Shown here: one piece after another, positions 15,881 through 24,186 of the stretch
How the letters are laid out: each line of letters starts with the position of its first letter
Position numbering within the stretch: the stretch's first letter is position 1
Assembly: GCF_025567165.1 (NCBI RefSeq)
Contig: NZ_JAOQKC010000003.1
Coordinates: 1-64,000 of the forward strand
Source of the DNA: Laedolimicola ammoniilytica
GTDB lineage: Bacteria; Bacillota; Clostridia; Lachnospirales; Lachnospiraceae
Direction: 5' to 3'
Length of the DNA stretch: 64,000 nucleotides
Notes under the pieces: generated by a model
The model's input: only the letters and a program-made list of their open reading frames with translations
What the model was told of the DNA's origin: nothing
Database searches by the model: none
Translations under genes and position numbers: made by a program

Positions 15881-18586
15881 TTGGAGGGAAACAGCCATAT
15901 GAATACAAATGGAGAAGAGCAGGAAGTAAAGAAGAAGAAAAAAATCATTGCTGTATACAATACTCACAACAGTAAGACCGGCATCAAGGATCCGAGAGCC
16001 GAGAAGAAGCAGCAGGCAGCCCGCCAGGCACAGAGCCGTCCGGCAGCAGCAAAACCGGCTGCAACGCCCGCAAAGCCTGCGGCAGCACCGACACCGGCTC
16101 CGAAGACCGAGGCAGTAAAGCCTGCGGCAGCACCGGCAGCGAAGCCGACCGCAGAGACCGCGAAGCCCGCGGCAGCGCCCCAGAGCCGTCCGGCAGCATT
16201 CGAGAACGGAAGCAGACCGGCAGGCCAGGGGAGACCGACACAGAATCGTGACGGCCAGAGAAGAGAGGGCGGCTACCAGAACCGCGATGGTCAGAGAAGA
16301 GACGGCCAGAGAAGCGGCGGTTATCAGAACCGCGACGGCCAGAGAAGAGACGGTCAGGGCGGCGGCTACCAGAACCGCGACGGCCAGAGAAGAGACGGTC
16401 AGAGCGGCAGCTACCAGAACCGTGACGGCCAGAGAAGAGAGGGCGGCTACCAGAACCGCGACGGCCAGAGAAGAGACGGTGCAGGCGGCGGCTACCAGAG
16501 ACGTGATGGTCAGGGCGGCGGCTATCAGAATCGTGACGGTCAGAACAGAGGAGGCCAGGGAAGAGACAATCGTCGCTCCTCCATGGATATCCCGGCAGCA
16601 CCGGTAGAGCTTCGCAAGAATGAGAACCGCAGAGCGGAGAATAAGAATCGCAATGATGATACCAAGAAAGATAAGAACACAAAGTTCAATGATAACTGGA
16701 ATGGTAAGCCGGGTCAGGGCGGACGTCGTCCGAACCAGGGCAGTAACCGCCCGAATCAGAAGGGCGGTAAGGGAGGTAAAGGCGCTCCTCAGAATCATCA
16801 GCCGGCACCCGCACCCAAGAAAGAAGACAATACACCCAAGGTTATTGAAATCCCGGAGATGATCAGCATCCATGATCTGGCGGAGAAGATGAAGATTCAG
16901 CCGTCCGTGATCATTAAGAAGCTGTTCCTGGCGGGCAAGATGGTAACTGTAAACTCCGAACTGGACTTCGAGGCAGCCGGCGAGCTGGCCATGGAAATGA
17001 ACTTTGATCCGGTTCCCGAGGAGAAAGAGGATGTCATCGCGAAGATGCTGGAGGATAGCGAGGATAGAGAAGAGACTCTCGTATCCCGTCCGCCGGTAGT
17101 CTGCGTCATGGGTCATGTAGACCATGGTAAGACTTCCCTTCTGGACGCTATCCGTGATACTCATGTCATCGACCGTGAGGCAGGCGGCATCACCCAGCAC
17201 ATCGGCGCTTATGTGGTAACCATCAACGGCCAGAAGATTACCTTCCTGGATACACCGGGACATGAGGCGTTCACCGCCATGCGTATGCGTGGAGCCAACT
17301 CTACTGATATTGCCATCCTGGTAGTGGCAGCCGACGACGGTGTAATGCCCCAGACCATCGAGGCCATCAACCATGCCAAGGCCGCAGGCATCGAGATCAT
17401 CGTTGCCATCAATAAGATCGATAAGCCCAGCGCAAACATTGAGCGCGTAAAGCAGGAGCTGACCGAGTACGAGCTGATCCCCGAGGACTGGGGCGGCAGC
17501 ACCATCTTCTGCCCGGTATCTGCACATACCCATGAGGGTATCGATAACCTGCTGGAAATGATTCTGCTGACATCCGAGGTTCTGGAGCTGAAAGCCAACC
17601 CGAACCGCCGCGCGAGAGGTCTGGTCATCGAGGCAGAGCTTGACAAGGGCAAGGGCCCGGTGGCGACCGTACTGGTACAGAAGGGTACCCTGCATGTGGG
17701 CGACCCCATTGCCGTAGGCTCCTGTCACGGTAAAGTCCGCGCCATGATGGATGACAATGGCCGCCGCGTGAAAGAGGCAGGCCCGTCCAAACCGGTAGAG
17801 ATTCTGGGTCTCAATGACGTGCCGAACGCCGGTGAGATCTTTGTATCCCCGGAGACCGACAAGGAGGCGAGAGCCTTTGCGGAGACCTATGTAAAGGAGA
17901 GCAGAGAGAAGCTCATCGAGGATACCAAGCTCAAGATGTCCCTGGACGATCTGTATTCCCAGATTCAGTCCGGCAACTTAAAAGAGCTGAACATCATCGT
18001 AAAGGCCGACGTACAGGGTTCGGTAGAGGCTGTAAAGCAGAGTCTCCTGAAGCTTTCCAACGAGGAAGTAGTCGTAAAGATTATCCATGGCGGCGTAGGC
18101 GCTATCAACGAGTCCGATGTGAGCCTGGCGGCAGCTTCCAACGCAATTATCATCGGCTTCAACGTGCGTCCTGACGCGACCGCGAAGGAGACTGCGGAGC
18201 GCGAAAAGGTAGACCTGCGTCTGTACCGTGTCATTTACGACGCCATCAACGATGTGGAAGCAGCCATGAAGGGCATGCTGGATCCCATCTTCGAGGAGAA
18301 GGTGCTGGGTCATGCGGAGGTACGTCAGATCTTCAAGGCTTCCGGCATCGGCAATATCGCAGGTTCCTATGTACTGGACGGTATATTCCAGAGAGGCTGC
18401 AAGTGCCGCATCACCCGCGAGGGCGAGCAGATCTTCGATGGCCCGCTGGCTTCCCTGAAGCGTTTCAAGGACGATGTGAAGGAAGTAAAGGCTGGCTACG
18501 AGTGCGGTCTGGTCTTCGAGAAGTTCAACGACATCAAGGAGCTGGATATCGTAGAGGCTTACACCATGGTGGAAGTGCCGAGATAG
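15881..18586 (+). CDS. infB: Translation initiation factor IF-2
   Basis: GTPase that places fMet-tRNA on the 30S subunit and promotes subunit joining. The 901-residue protein has a long basic, disordered N-terminus: Ala/Pro/Lys-rich to about residue 110, then Arg/Gly/Gln repeats to about residue 235, an IF2-N domain (SIHDLAEKMKIQPSVIIKKLF), the G domain with GHVDHGKTSLLD, DTPGHEAF and NKIDK, and domains II-IV. Two in-frame starts are plausible. TTG 15881 has GGAGGT 6 nt upstream; ATG 15899 has GGAGGG 10 nt upstream. Both could be used, giving isoforms that differ by six residues. Confidence 0.97.
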   Translation: MEGNSHMNTNGEEQEVKKKKKIIAVYNTHNSKTGIKDPRAEKKQQAARQAQSRPAAAKPAATPAKPAAAPTPAPKTEAVKPAAAPAAKPTAETAKPAAAPQSRPAAFENGSRPAGQGRPTQNRDGQRREGGYQNRDGQRRDGQRSGGYQNRDGQRRDGQGGGYQNRDGQRRDGQSGSYQNRDGQRREGGYQNRDGQRRDGAGGGYQRRDGQGGGYQNRDGQNRGGQGRDNRRSSMDIPAAPVELRKNENRRAENKNRNDDTKKDKNTKFNDNWNGKPGQGGRRPNQGSNRPNQKGGKGGKGAPQNHQPAPAPKKEDNTPKVIEIPEMISIHDLAEKMKIQPSVIIKKLFLAGKMVTVNSELDFEAAGELAMEMNFDPVPEEKEDVIAKMLEDSEDREETLVSRPPVVCVMGHVDHGKTSLLDAIRDTHVIDREAGGITQHIGAYVVTINGQKITFLDTPGHEAFTAMRMRGANSTDIAILVVAADDGVMPQTIEAINHAKAAGIEIIVAINKIDKPSANIERVKQELTEYELIPEDWGGSTIFCPVSAHTHEGIDNLLEMILLTSEVLELKANPNRRARGLVIEAELDKGKGPVATVLVQKGTLHVGDPIAVGSCHGKVRAMMDDNGRRVKEAGPSKPVEILGLNDVPNAGEIFVSPETDKEARAFAETYVKESREKLIEDTKLKMSLDDLYSQIQSGNLKELNIIVKADVQGSVEAVKQSLLKLSNEEVVVKIIHGGVGAINESDVSLAAASNAIIIGFNVRPDATAKETAEREKVDLRLYRVIYDAINDVEAAMKGMLDPIFEEKVLGHAEVRQIFKASGIGNIAGSYVLDGIFQRGCKCRITREGEQIFDGPLASLKRFKDDVKEVKAGYECGLVFEKFNDIKELDIVEAYTMVEVPR
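16239..16572 (+). repeat. In-frame tandem repeats encoding the Arg/Gly-rich part of IF-2
   Basis: About nine imperfect copies of a unit encoding variants of GYQNRDGQRRDGQ. The nucleotide copies differ at many third positions, so the repeat is kept at protein level and not only by recent slippage. The encoded region is highly basic and likely disordered. Confidence 0.85.
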
Positions 18587-18597
18587 GGTGAAATAAT

Positions 18598-18987
18598 ATG
18601 AGAAAGAACAGTATTAAGAATACAAGAATCAACGGCGAGGTGCGCCGGGAGCTGAGTAACATCATTTTAAATGAGATCAAGGACCCGCGCATCTGCCCGA
18701 TGACTTCGGTGGTAGAGGTGGAGGTGGCTCCGGATCTGAAGACCGCAAAGGCCTACATCAGCGTCCTGGGCGACAAGCAGGCCCAGGCAGATACCCTGGC
18801 GGGCCTTAAGAGCGCGGAAGGCTATATCCGCCGCGCTCTGGCGAAGTCCATCAACCTCCGTAATACCCCGGAGATCCGCTTTGTCATGGACCAGTCCATC
18901 GAGTACGGTGTCCATATGTCAAAGCTCATTGACGACGTAAACCAGGGCAGCAGTAAAGAAGAGGATGAAGAGGATGATCAGGCTTAA
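18598..18987 (+). CDS. rbfA: Ribosome-binding factor A
   Basis: A 129-residue KH-like protein that binds the 30S precursor and helps process the 5' end of 16S rRNA. Family features are RINGEVRRELSNIILNEIKDPR near the start, VEVAPDLKTAKAYISVLG and TPEIRFVMDQSIEYG. It follows infB after 11 bp and its acidic tail overlaps nrnA by 23 bp, so the next gene is probably translated by coupling. Confidence 0.96.
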   Translation: MRKNSIKNTRINGEVRRELSNIILNEIKDPRICPMTSVVEVEVAPDLKTAKAYISVLGDKQAQADTLAGLKSAEGYIRRALAKSINLRNTPEIRFVMDQSIEYGVHMSKLIDDVNQGSSKEEDEEDDQA

Positions 18988-19939
18988 GAATGAGCTTGCG
19001 AATGTAAAGACCGTGGCGATCAGTGGCCATATCCGTCCGGACGGGGACTGTATCGGTTCCTGTCTGGGCGTGTGGAACTATATTCAGGATAATTATCCGG
19101 ACATTCAGGCGGACGTATATCTGGAGCAGGTTGTATCCAAGTTCCGTTTCCTGAAGGGAGCGGATCTGGTAAAGACCGACTGCAGCGAGGAGAGGAACTA
19201 CGACCTGTTCATTTCCCTGGACGCCAGCGACCGGGAACGGCTGGGAGAGGCCGTGAAGTATCTGGATACGGCGAAGCGGAGCGTGTGCGTCGATCATCAT
19301 ATTACGAATCCGGGTTTCGCGGATGAAAACTGGATCGTGGCGGATGCCAGCAGCGCCTCGGAGCTTGCCTGGGAGATTATGGAAGAGGAAAAAATTTCCA
19401 AGCACACGGCAGAGGCGCTGTATATGGGTATCGCTCATGACACCGGCGTCTTCCAGTATTCCAATACTTCTCCGAAGACCATGCAGATTGCGGGAAGCCT
19501 GATTGCCAAGGGCATCAATTTCAGTCAGATCGTGGATAATACGTTCTATAAGAAGACTTACATCCAGAATCAGATTCTGGGCCGGGCGCTGGTGGAGAGC
19601 ATTCTTCTGCTGGATGGCCGGATCATCGTGGGCCGTGTCCGTCAGAAGGATATGGAATTCTACGGCGCCAGTCCGGCGGATTTGGATGGCATCGTCAGCC
19701 AGCTTCGGGTGACGGATGGCGTGGAGGTGGCGATCTTCCTCTATGAGACAGGCAATCATCAGTATAAGGTCAGCCTTCGTTCCAATGGCCCGGTGGATGT
19801 GAGTGCGGTCTGCGCTTATTTCGGCGGCGGCGGCCACGTGAAGGCGGCGGGCTGTACCATGTACGGCACCGTATATGACGTAATCAATAATCTGACGCTG
19901 CATATCGAAAAGCAATTAGAGCAATTACAGGATGTATAA
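18965..19939 (+). CDS. nrnA: DHH-family phosphoesterase, NrnA-like nanoRNase/pAp phosphatase
   Basis: A 324-residue protein with N-terminal DHH motifs (ISGHIRPDGDCIGS, SLDASD, CVDHH, HDTGVF) and a C-terminal DHHA1 domain ending in GGGGHVKAAGC. NrnA degrades very short RNA oligomers and dephosphorylates pAp. The Asp and His residues needed for the two-metal site are visible. It is translationally coupled to rbfA. ATG 18974 is an alternative start three codons in. Its place between rbfA and truB is the usual Firmicutes order. Confidence 0.92.
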   Translation: MKRMIRLKNELANVKTVAISGHIRPDGDCIGSCLGVWNYIQDNYPDIQADVYLEQVVSKFRFLKGADLVKTDCSEERNYDLFISLDASDRERLGEAVKYLDTAKRSVCVDHHITNPGFADENWIVADASSASELAWEIMEEEKISKHTAEALYMGIAHDTGVFQYSNTSPKTMQIAGSLIAKGINFSQIVDNTFYKKTYIQNQILGRALVESILLLDGRIIVGRVRQKDMEFYGASPADLDGIVSQLRVTDGVEVAIFLYETGNHQYKVSLRSNGPVDVSAVCAYFGGGGHVKAAGCTMYGTVYDVINNLTLHIEKQLEQLQDV

Positions 19940-19945
19940 GATAGC

Positions 19946-20863
19946 ATGAATGGAGTAATCAACGTCTATAAAGAAGCGGGCTTCACCTCCCACGATGCGG
20001 TGGCGAAGCTCCGCGGCATTGTAAAACAGAAAAAGATCGGCCATACGGGAACTCTCGATCCGGATGCGGAGGGAGTTCTTCCTGTATGTCTGGGAAATGC
20101 CACAAAGCTCTGCGGACTTCTGACAGAAAAGGAGAAGACGTACAGAGCCGTTCTTTTGCTGGGCCAGACCACCGATACCCAGGATACTTCGGGGAAGGTG
20201 CTGACAGAGGCTCCGGTGAATGTGGGCGAGGAGGAGGTGCGGGAGACGATCTTAAGCTTCCTCGGCGACTATGACCAGATCCCGCCCATGTATTCGGCCC
20301 TGAAGGTCAATGGCAAGAAGCTTTACGAGCTGGCAAGAGCCGGCAAAGAGGTGGAGCGCCAGGCCAGACGTGTAAGGATTCTGGAGATTCAGATTCAGGA
20401 AATCCGACTCCCGGAGGTAGTATTTACCGTGACCTGTAGCAGCGGCACCTATATCCGGACGCTCTGTCAGGACATTGGTGAAAAGCTTGGCTGCGGCGGC
20501 TGCATGAAACGTCTGCTGCGGACGAAAGTAGACCGCTTTGAGCTGGCTGACAGTCATAAGCTGTCTGAGCTGGAGGCGCTGATGAAAGCGGGACGCATCG
20601 AAGAGGTGCTGCTCCCGGTGGACGACGTCTTTGCGGCCTGCCCGGCGGTACGGGTGAAGCCGGAGAGTGACCGCCTGATTCGAAACGGCAATCCCTTCGG
20701 CAAAGAGGATATCGCGGAGGTAACCGGAGAGCGCCCTGCGGAAGGGACGGAGCTGGAGCTCACCTGCGTCCGTGTATACAATTCCGACGGGGAGTTTTGC
20801 GGTCTCTACCGCCGGGAACAGGGCGGCAGGCGTTATAAGCCCGAAAAAATGTTTTTGGCATAA
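19946..20863 (+). CDS. truB: tRNA pseudouridine-55 synthase
   Basis: Makes pseudouridine at position 55 in the T-loop of tRNAs. The 305-residue protein has the catalytic motif GHTGTLDPDAEGVLPVCLG near residue 32 (Asp in TLDPDA), the YRAVLLLGQTTDTQD segment and CSSGTYIRTLCQDIG. It begins 6 bp after nrnA. The C-terminal part is a PUA-like region. It belongs to the translation operon and is followed by ribF. Confidence 0.96.
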   Translation: MNGVINVYKEAGFTSHDAVAKLRGIVKQKKIGHTGTLDPDAEGVLPVCLGNATKLCGLLTEKEKTYRAVLLLGQTTDTQDTSGKVLTEAPVNVGEEEVRETILSFLGDYDQIPPMYSALKVNGKKLYELARAGKEVERQARRVRILEIQIQEIRLPEVVFTVTCSSGTYIRTLCQDIGEKLGCGGCMKRLLRTKVDRFELADSHKLSELEALMKAGRIEEVLLPVDDVFAACPAVRVKPESDRLIRNGNPFGKEDIAEVTGERPAEGTELELTCVRVYNSDGEFCGLYRREQGGRRYKPEKMFLA

Positions 20864-20885
20864 ATGATAAGATAAAGGATTTACC

Positions 20886-21779
20886 ATGAGATTAATAACC
20901 GGAACGACAGAATTTGAGACAACGGAAGCGACAGCCATTTCCCTGGGAAAATTCGATGGGCTGCATATGGGACATCAGCTTCTGGTTAACCGTATTTTAA
21001 AAAAGAAGGAAGAGGGGTTAAAAGCCCTGATTTTCACCTTTGATTTCGGAGATCGGCCCATGCTGCTCCTGACGGAGGAGCGGAGAGCCCTTCTGAAAAA
21101 ATGGGGTGTAGACTGCCTGATAGAGTGTCCTTTTGTGGAATCTCTGGCCCATATGGAGGCCGAGGATTTCGTGCGGGAGATCCTGGCGAAACGGCTGCAT
21201 GTGAAATACCTGGCCGTGGGTACGGATTTCCATTTTGGCCATAACCGGAAGGGCAGCTACCAGCTGCTGGAAGCCATGCAGGAAGAATGTGGCTTCAAAG
21301 TAGAGGTGGTGGAAAAGGCCTGCTATGATGGCGAGGAGATTAGCAGCACCCGGATTCGCCGGGAGCTGGAGCAGGGTCATATGGAGCTGGTGAACCAGCT
21401 ATTGGGATACAATTTCTCGGTGACCGGCGAGGTGCTTCATGGCCGTCAGATAGGCCGGACCCTGGGACTTCCGACCACCAATCTGCTGCCTGGCCCCGGA
21501 AAGCTGCTGCCGCCCAACGGCGTCTACGCCACCCGGACCCGGATCGCGGATGAGATTTTTGAAGGCATCACGAACATCGGCCACAAGCCCACCGTGGGAG
21601 CCGAACCCCGCAGAGGCGTGGAGACTTTTCTCTTTGATCTGGATCGGAATCTGTACGGCGACGTCATCACCGTGAATTTCTACGGTTTTGAGCGGCCGGA
21701 ACGGAAATTTGAATCCCTGGAAGCTCTGAAAGCGCGCATCGAGCAGGATGTGATCTGGGGCAGGGAGTATTTCAGATGA
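20886..21779 (+). CDS. ribF: Bifunctional riboflavin kinase/FAD synthetase
   Basis: Converts riboflavin to FMN and then FAD. The N-terminal nucleotidyltransferase domain (GKFDGLHMGHQLLV, VGTDFHFGHNRKG, STRIRRELEQG) and the C-terminal kinase domain (GRQIGRTLGLPTTNL, NGVYATR) are both complete in 297 residues. The order truB-ribF-rpsO-pnp is common in Firmicutes. Here, however, two genes are inserted between ribF and rpsO, and the stop overlaps the next start by 4 bp (ATGA). Confidence 0.96.
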   Translation: MRLITGTTEFETTEATAISLGKFDGLHMGHQLLVNRILKKKEEGLKALIFTFDFGDRPMLLLTEERRALLKKWGVDCLIECPFVESLAHMEAEDFVREILAKRLHVKYLAVGTDFHFGHNRKGSYQLLEAMQEECGFKVEVVEKACYDGEEISSTRIRRELEQGHMELVNQLLGYNFSVTGEVLHGRQIGRTLGLPTTNLLPGPGKLLPPNGVYATRTRIADEIFEGITNIGHKPTVGAEPRRGVETFLFDLDRNLYGDVITVNFYGFERPERKFESLEALKARIEQDVIWGREYFR

Positions 21780-22264
21780 GACTTTTTTATTATCTGATAG
21801 CGGCGCCTGCATTATTTTTTCTACGGGTGCTGTTCTGGCCTTTTAAGACCATTTTCCGGTTTGTCGGCTGGTTTCACAGCTGGCGGAAAGCGCGGCGGAG
21901 GTTCCGCCGGGCTGACTATGACGACATGGACGGCTGGGAATTTGAGGAATATGTGGGAGAGCTCCTGGCGCGGGACGGCTTCATCCATGTGGAGGTGACC
22001 CGGGGTAGCGGCGATCAGGGCGTGGACGTGCTGGCCGAGCGGGACGGAACCTCCTACGCCATCCAGTGCAAGCATTACCAGGGAAAAATCAGCAATAAGG
22101 CGGTGCAGGAAGCCTACGCCGGGGCCGAGTTTTACGGCTGCGACGTGCCGGTGGTGGTGACGAACAGCTGGTTTACCCCGTCAGCGAAGGAACTGGCGGA
22201 CGAGATCGGCGTGGAGCTGTGGGACCGGGACGAGCTGAACCGGCTGGTGCGTCGGACAAAATAA
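21776..22264 (+). CDS. Membrane-anchored Mrr-like restriction endonuclease-fold protein
   Basis: A 162-residue protein with one hydrophobic helix at about residues 3-23, a very basic linker (RKARRRFRRADYDD) and a C-terminal Mrr_cat-type nuclease domain. The catalytic pattern is visible as GSGDQGVDVLAERDG followed by YAIQCKHYQG, the D...QxK arrangement of PD-(D/E)xK enzymes. Single-helix Mrr proteins like this occur widely in Firmicutes, but their substrate is not established. The basic linker predicts a cytoplasmic nuclease domain. The gene is coupled to ribF by a 4-bp overlap and is the last gene of the operon before a promoter. Confidence 0.8.
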   Translation: MRLFYYLIAAPALFFLRVLFWPFKTIFRFVGWFHSWRKARRRFRRADYDDMDGWEFEEYVGELLARDGFIHVEVTRGSGDQGVDVLAERDGTSYAIQCKHYQGKISNKAVQEAYAGAEFYGCDVPVVVTNSWFTPSAKELADEIGVELWDRDELNRLVRRTK

Positions 22265-22300
22265 ATGCAGGCTATGGTAACACGTTTAGAAATTATTTAC

Positions 22301-22372
22301 TTGACAAATCTTCCCGATTATTATAAGGTGTAATAGGTTCTTAACAAATTTGTAATAATTAGAATAAGAACC
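22301..22372 (+). promoter_or_regulatory. Promoter region with inverted repeat upstream of the NlpC/P60 gene
   Basis: A consensus TTGACA at 22301 has TATAAG 15 bp downstream or TAAGGT 17 bp downstream, so the -10 is uncertain. A perfect 8-bp inverted repeat GGTTCTTA/TAAGAACC with 21 bp between arms (22336-22372) follows and could be an operator. Confidence 0.45.
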
Positions 22373-22454
22373 ATAATAAAGTGAGAGAAAATTAAACTGT
22401 GCAGCCGGAGTAACAGACTGGTTACATCACCGGATAATCAATACGGAGGATTGT

Positions 22455-23480
22455 ATGTTTAAAAGATATAAAGCAGGATTTGTGATGGGTGCGATTTTTA
22501 TGGCGATGGTCGGTATGCAGGTACAGGCTGCGTCCCTGGGAGAAAACCTGGGCGAAGGAATTGCATCCAATTTTGATCAGACTACAGATAGCGAAGAGCA
22601 GACCCAGGCCACCGCGGAGGTGGTATGGACCGGCACCCCGCTGGAGGGCTATGTGAATATCGCCATTGCCAGGGTGGACGACAGCCTGAACATCCGCGAG
22701 ACTGCGGACGGCAACAGCTCCCTGGTGGGCAAGCTTCGCAAAAACGGTGCCTGCGAGGTACTGCATATGGACGGCGAGTGGGCGCATATCAAATCCGGTG
22801 AGGTGGAAGGTTATGTGAAGGCCGAGTATCTCTACACCGGACAGGAAGCCATCGACCTGGCCTTTGATCTGGGACAGACTGTGGCAAAGGTGACGACCAG
22901 TTCCCTTTACGTGCGGATGGAGCCCAGCACCGAAGCAGACTACTGGACTAAGGTTCCCGAGGGCGAGGAACTGCAGGTCATTGAGGATATGGGTGACTGG
23001 ATTAAGGTGGACATCGACGGTGAGGATGGCTATGTGGCTGCCGAATATGTGGATGTATCCAGGGAGCTGGATACGGCCCTGACCCTGTCTGAGGCGCTGT
23101 ACGGCGAGGGTGTTACCGACGTTCGGATCTCCATCTGTGATTTTGCCAAGCAGTATGTGGGCAACCGTTACGTATGGGGCGGCACCAGCCTGACCAAGGG
23201 CGCAGACTGCTCCGGCTTTACTATGGCGGTATATCGTAACTTTGGCATCTCCCTGCCCCATTCTTCCAGAGCCCAGGCTAACTGCGGCGCGAAAATCAGT
23301 GTCAGCGATGTGAAGCCCGGCGACCTGATCTTCTATGGCAGCGGCAAGCGGATCAACCACGTGGCCATGTACATCGGCGGCGGCCGTGTGGTTCACGCCA
23401 GCAACGCCCGCACCGGCATCACCATTTCCAATATGTACTACAGAAGCCCGGTGAGCGCGGCCCGGATTTTACAGGACTGA
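22455..23480 (+). CDS. Secreted NlpC/P60 peptidoglycan endopeptidase with two SH3b domains
   Basis: A 341-residue exported hydrolase that would cut stem peptides of peptidoglycan. A signal peptide covers about residues 1-25. Two bacterial SH3 domains follow (SLNIRETADGNSSLVGKL and SLYVRMEPSTEADYWTKV start them), then a C-terminal NlpC/P60 domain with Cys252 (GADCSGF), His302 (INHVAMYIG) and His314 (VVHASN). The start is supported by ACGGAGGATTGT before the ATG. It has its own promoter region and is likely involved in cell separation or wall turnover. Confidence 0.92.
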   Translation: MFKRYKAGFVMGAIFMAMVGMQVQAASLGENLGEGIASNFDQTTDSEEQTQATAEVVWTGTPLEGYVNIAIARVDDSLNIRETADGNSSLVGKLRKNGACEVLHMDGEWAHIKSGEVEGYVKAEYLYTGQEAIDLAFDLGQTVAKVTTSSLYVRMEPSTEADYWTKVPEGEELQVIEDMGDWIKVDIDGEDGYVAAEYVDVSRELDTALTLSEALYGEGVTDVRISICDFAKQYVGNRYVWGGTSLTKGADCSGFTMAVYRNFGISLPHSSRAQANCGAKISVSDVKPGDLIFYGSGKRINHVAMYIGGGRVVHASNARTGITISNMYYRSPVSAARILQD

Positions 23481-23493
23481 TGAAAATCAACTC

Positions 23494-23522
23494 TTGACAC
23501 CATGTAGACCCTATGGTATCCT
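23494..23522 (+). promoter_or_regulatory. Promoter of rpsO
   Basis: TTGACA and TATCCT are separated by 17 bp. The predicted leader is about 90 nt long and structured. Confidence 0.75.
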
Positions 23523-23545
23523 ATTACAGTATGAGTTTTAAATTT

Positions 23546-23592
23546 GCTGGTATCCGGTTATCGGACACTCCGACCATTGCTTGATACCCAGC
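23546..23592 (+). promoter_or_regulatory. Candidate S15 autoregulatory leader structure
   Basis: GCTGGTATC at 23546 pairs with GATACCCAGC at 23583 (one bulged C), enclosing an inner stem TCGGA/TCCGA. The structure ends 15 nt before the ribosome binding site. S15 represses its own mRNA through structured leaders in several bacteria, so this is a sensible candidate. It was not matched to a described class. Confidence 0.45.
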
Positions 23593-23619
23593 GTATAAAA
23601 AATATAAGGAGGAAACATC

Positions 23620-23886
23620 ATGATCGCAAAGGACAAGAAGCAGGCTATTATTGCAGAGTACGGTTTAAAAGAGGGAGACACCGGTTCACCGGAGGTACAG
23701 GTAGCTATCCTGACCGCACGTATCCAGGAGCTGACCGCTCATCTGCAGGCAAACCCGAAGGATCATCACTCCAGAAGAGGACTTCTGAAGATGGTTGGTC
23801 AGAGACGTAACATGCTTGCATACCTGAAGAAGATGGATATCGAGAGATATCGTAGCCTGATTGAGAGATTAGGACTGAGAAAATAA
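23620..23886 (+). CDS. rpsO: 30S ribosomal protein S15
   Basis: A complete 88-residue S15 that binds the 16S rRNA central domain. Family features are EGDTGSPEVQVAILTARI, a DHHSRRGLL segment and the basic C-terminus ERLGLRK. AAGGAGGAA precedes the ATG. The gene has its own promoter and a strong terminator, so it is largely monocistronic although pnp follows 300 bp later, as in most bacteria. Confidence 0.98.
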   Translation: MIAKDKKQAIIAEYGLKEGDTGSPEVQVAILTARIQELTAHLQANPKDHHSRRGLLKMVGQRRNMLAYLKKMDIERYRSLIERLGLRK

Positions 23887-23896
23887 GTTTCCAAAA

Positions 23897-23935
23897 GGGC
23901 GGAGGAATCTCACGGTTCTTTCGCCCGGTTTTTGT
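23897..23935 (+). terminator. Terminator of rpsO
   Basis: A stem of about 13 bp (GGGCGGAGGAATC with GGTTCTTTCGCCC, including G-U pairs) and a TCAC loop is followed by GGTTTTTG. Confidence 0.8.
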
Positions 23936-23948
23936 GTAACCCATTCAC

Positions 23949-24163
23949 GGTAGGAGAAATGTTCCGAGACCACTGATATACGCAGGAGTCCATCCCGCGC
24001 AAATCAGTAGTTTCGGTTTCTCCGTTACTATTCACTGCGTTCATAGTAACCGCTTCGCGATGCACAGAAATTACTTCGTAATTTCGCGCTAAAGCAACTC
24101 GGGATTTTGGTAAACCAAAACCCTCGCGGAATAGTGGATGTGGATAGTAGCGAGTCTCCTACC
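23949..24163. repeat. Hairpin-rich intergenic element, copy A of a dispersed modular family
   Basis: The whole rpsO-pnp gap is occupied by stacked hairpins bounded by GGTAGGAGA (23949) and TCTCCTACC (24155). Inside are GTTACTA/TAGTAAC (24024-24050), GAAATTAC/GTAATTTC (24068-24086) and GGGATTTTGG/CCAAAACCC (24101-24123). The boundary CCTCGCGGAATAGTG and the module CGCTTCGCGATGCACAGAA recur in reverse orientation at 46520-46663, and a short version lies at 50173. It is non-coding and lies directly upstream of the pnp ribosome binding site. Confidence 0.75.
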
Positions 24164-24186
24164 TCTAACCAGACAAGGAGAATATT

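Noticed and set aside
16239..16572. CRISPR-like array
   Set aside because: The repeats are in frame within infB, imperfect, and lack unique spacers.
15668..17728. A 686-codon open frame on the minus strand opposite infB
   Set aside because: It is a shadow of the biased, repetitive infB sequence. Its translation is low-complexity and it has no start signal.
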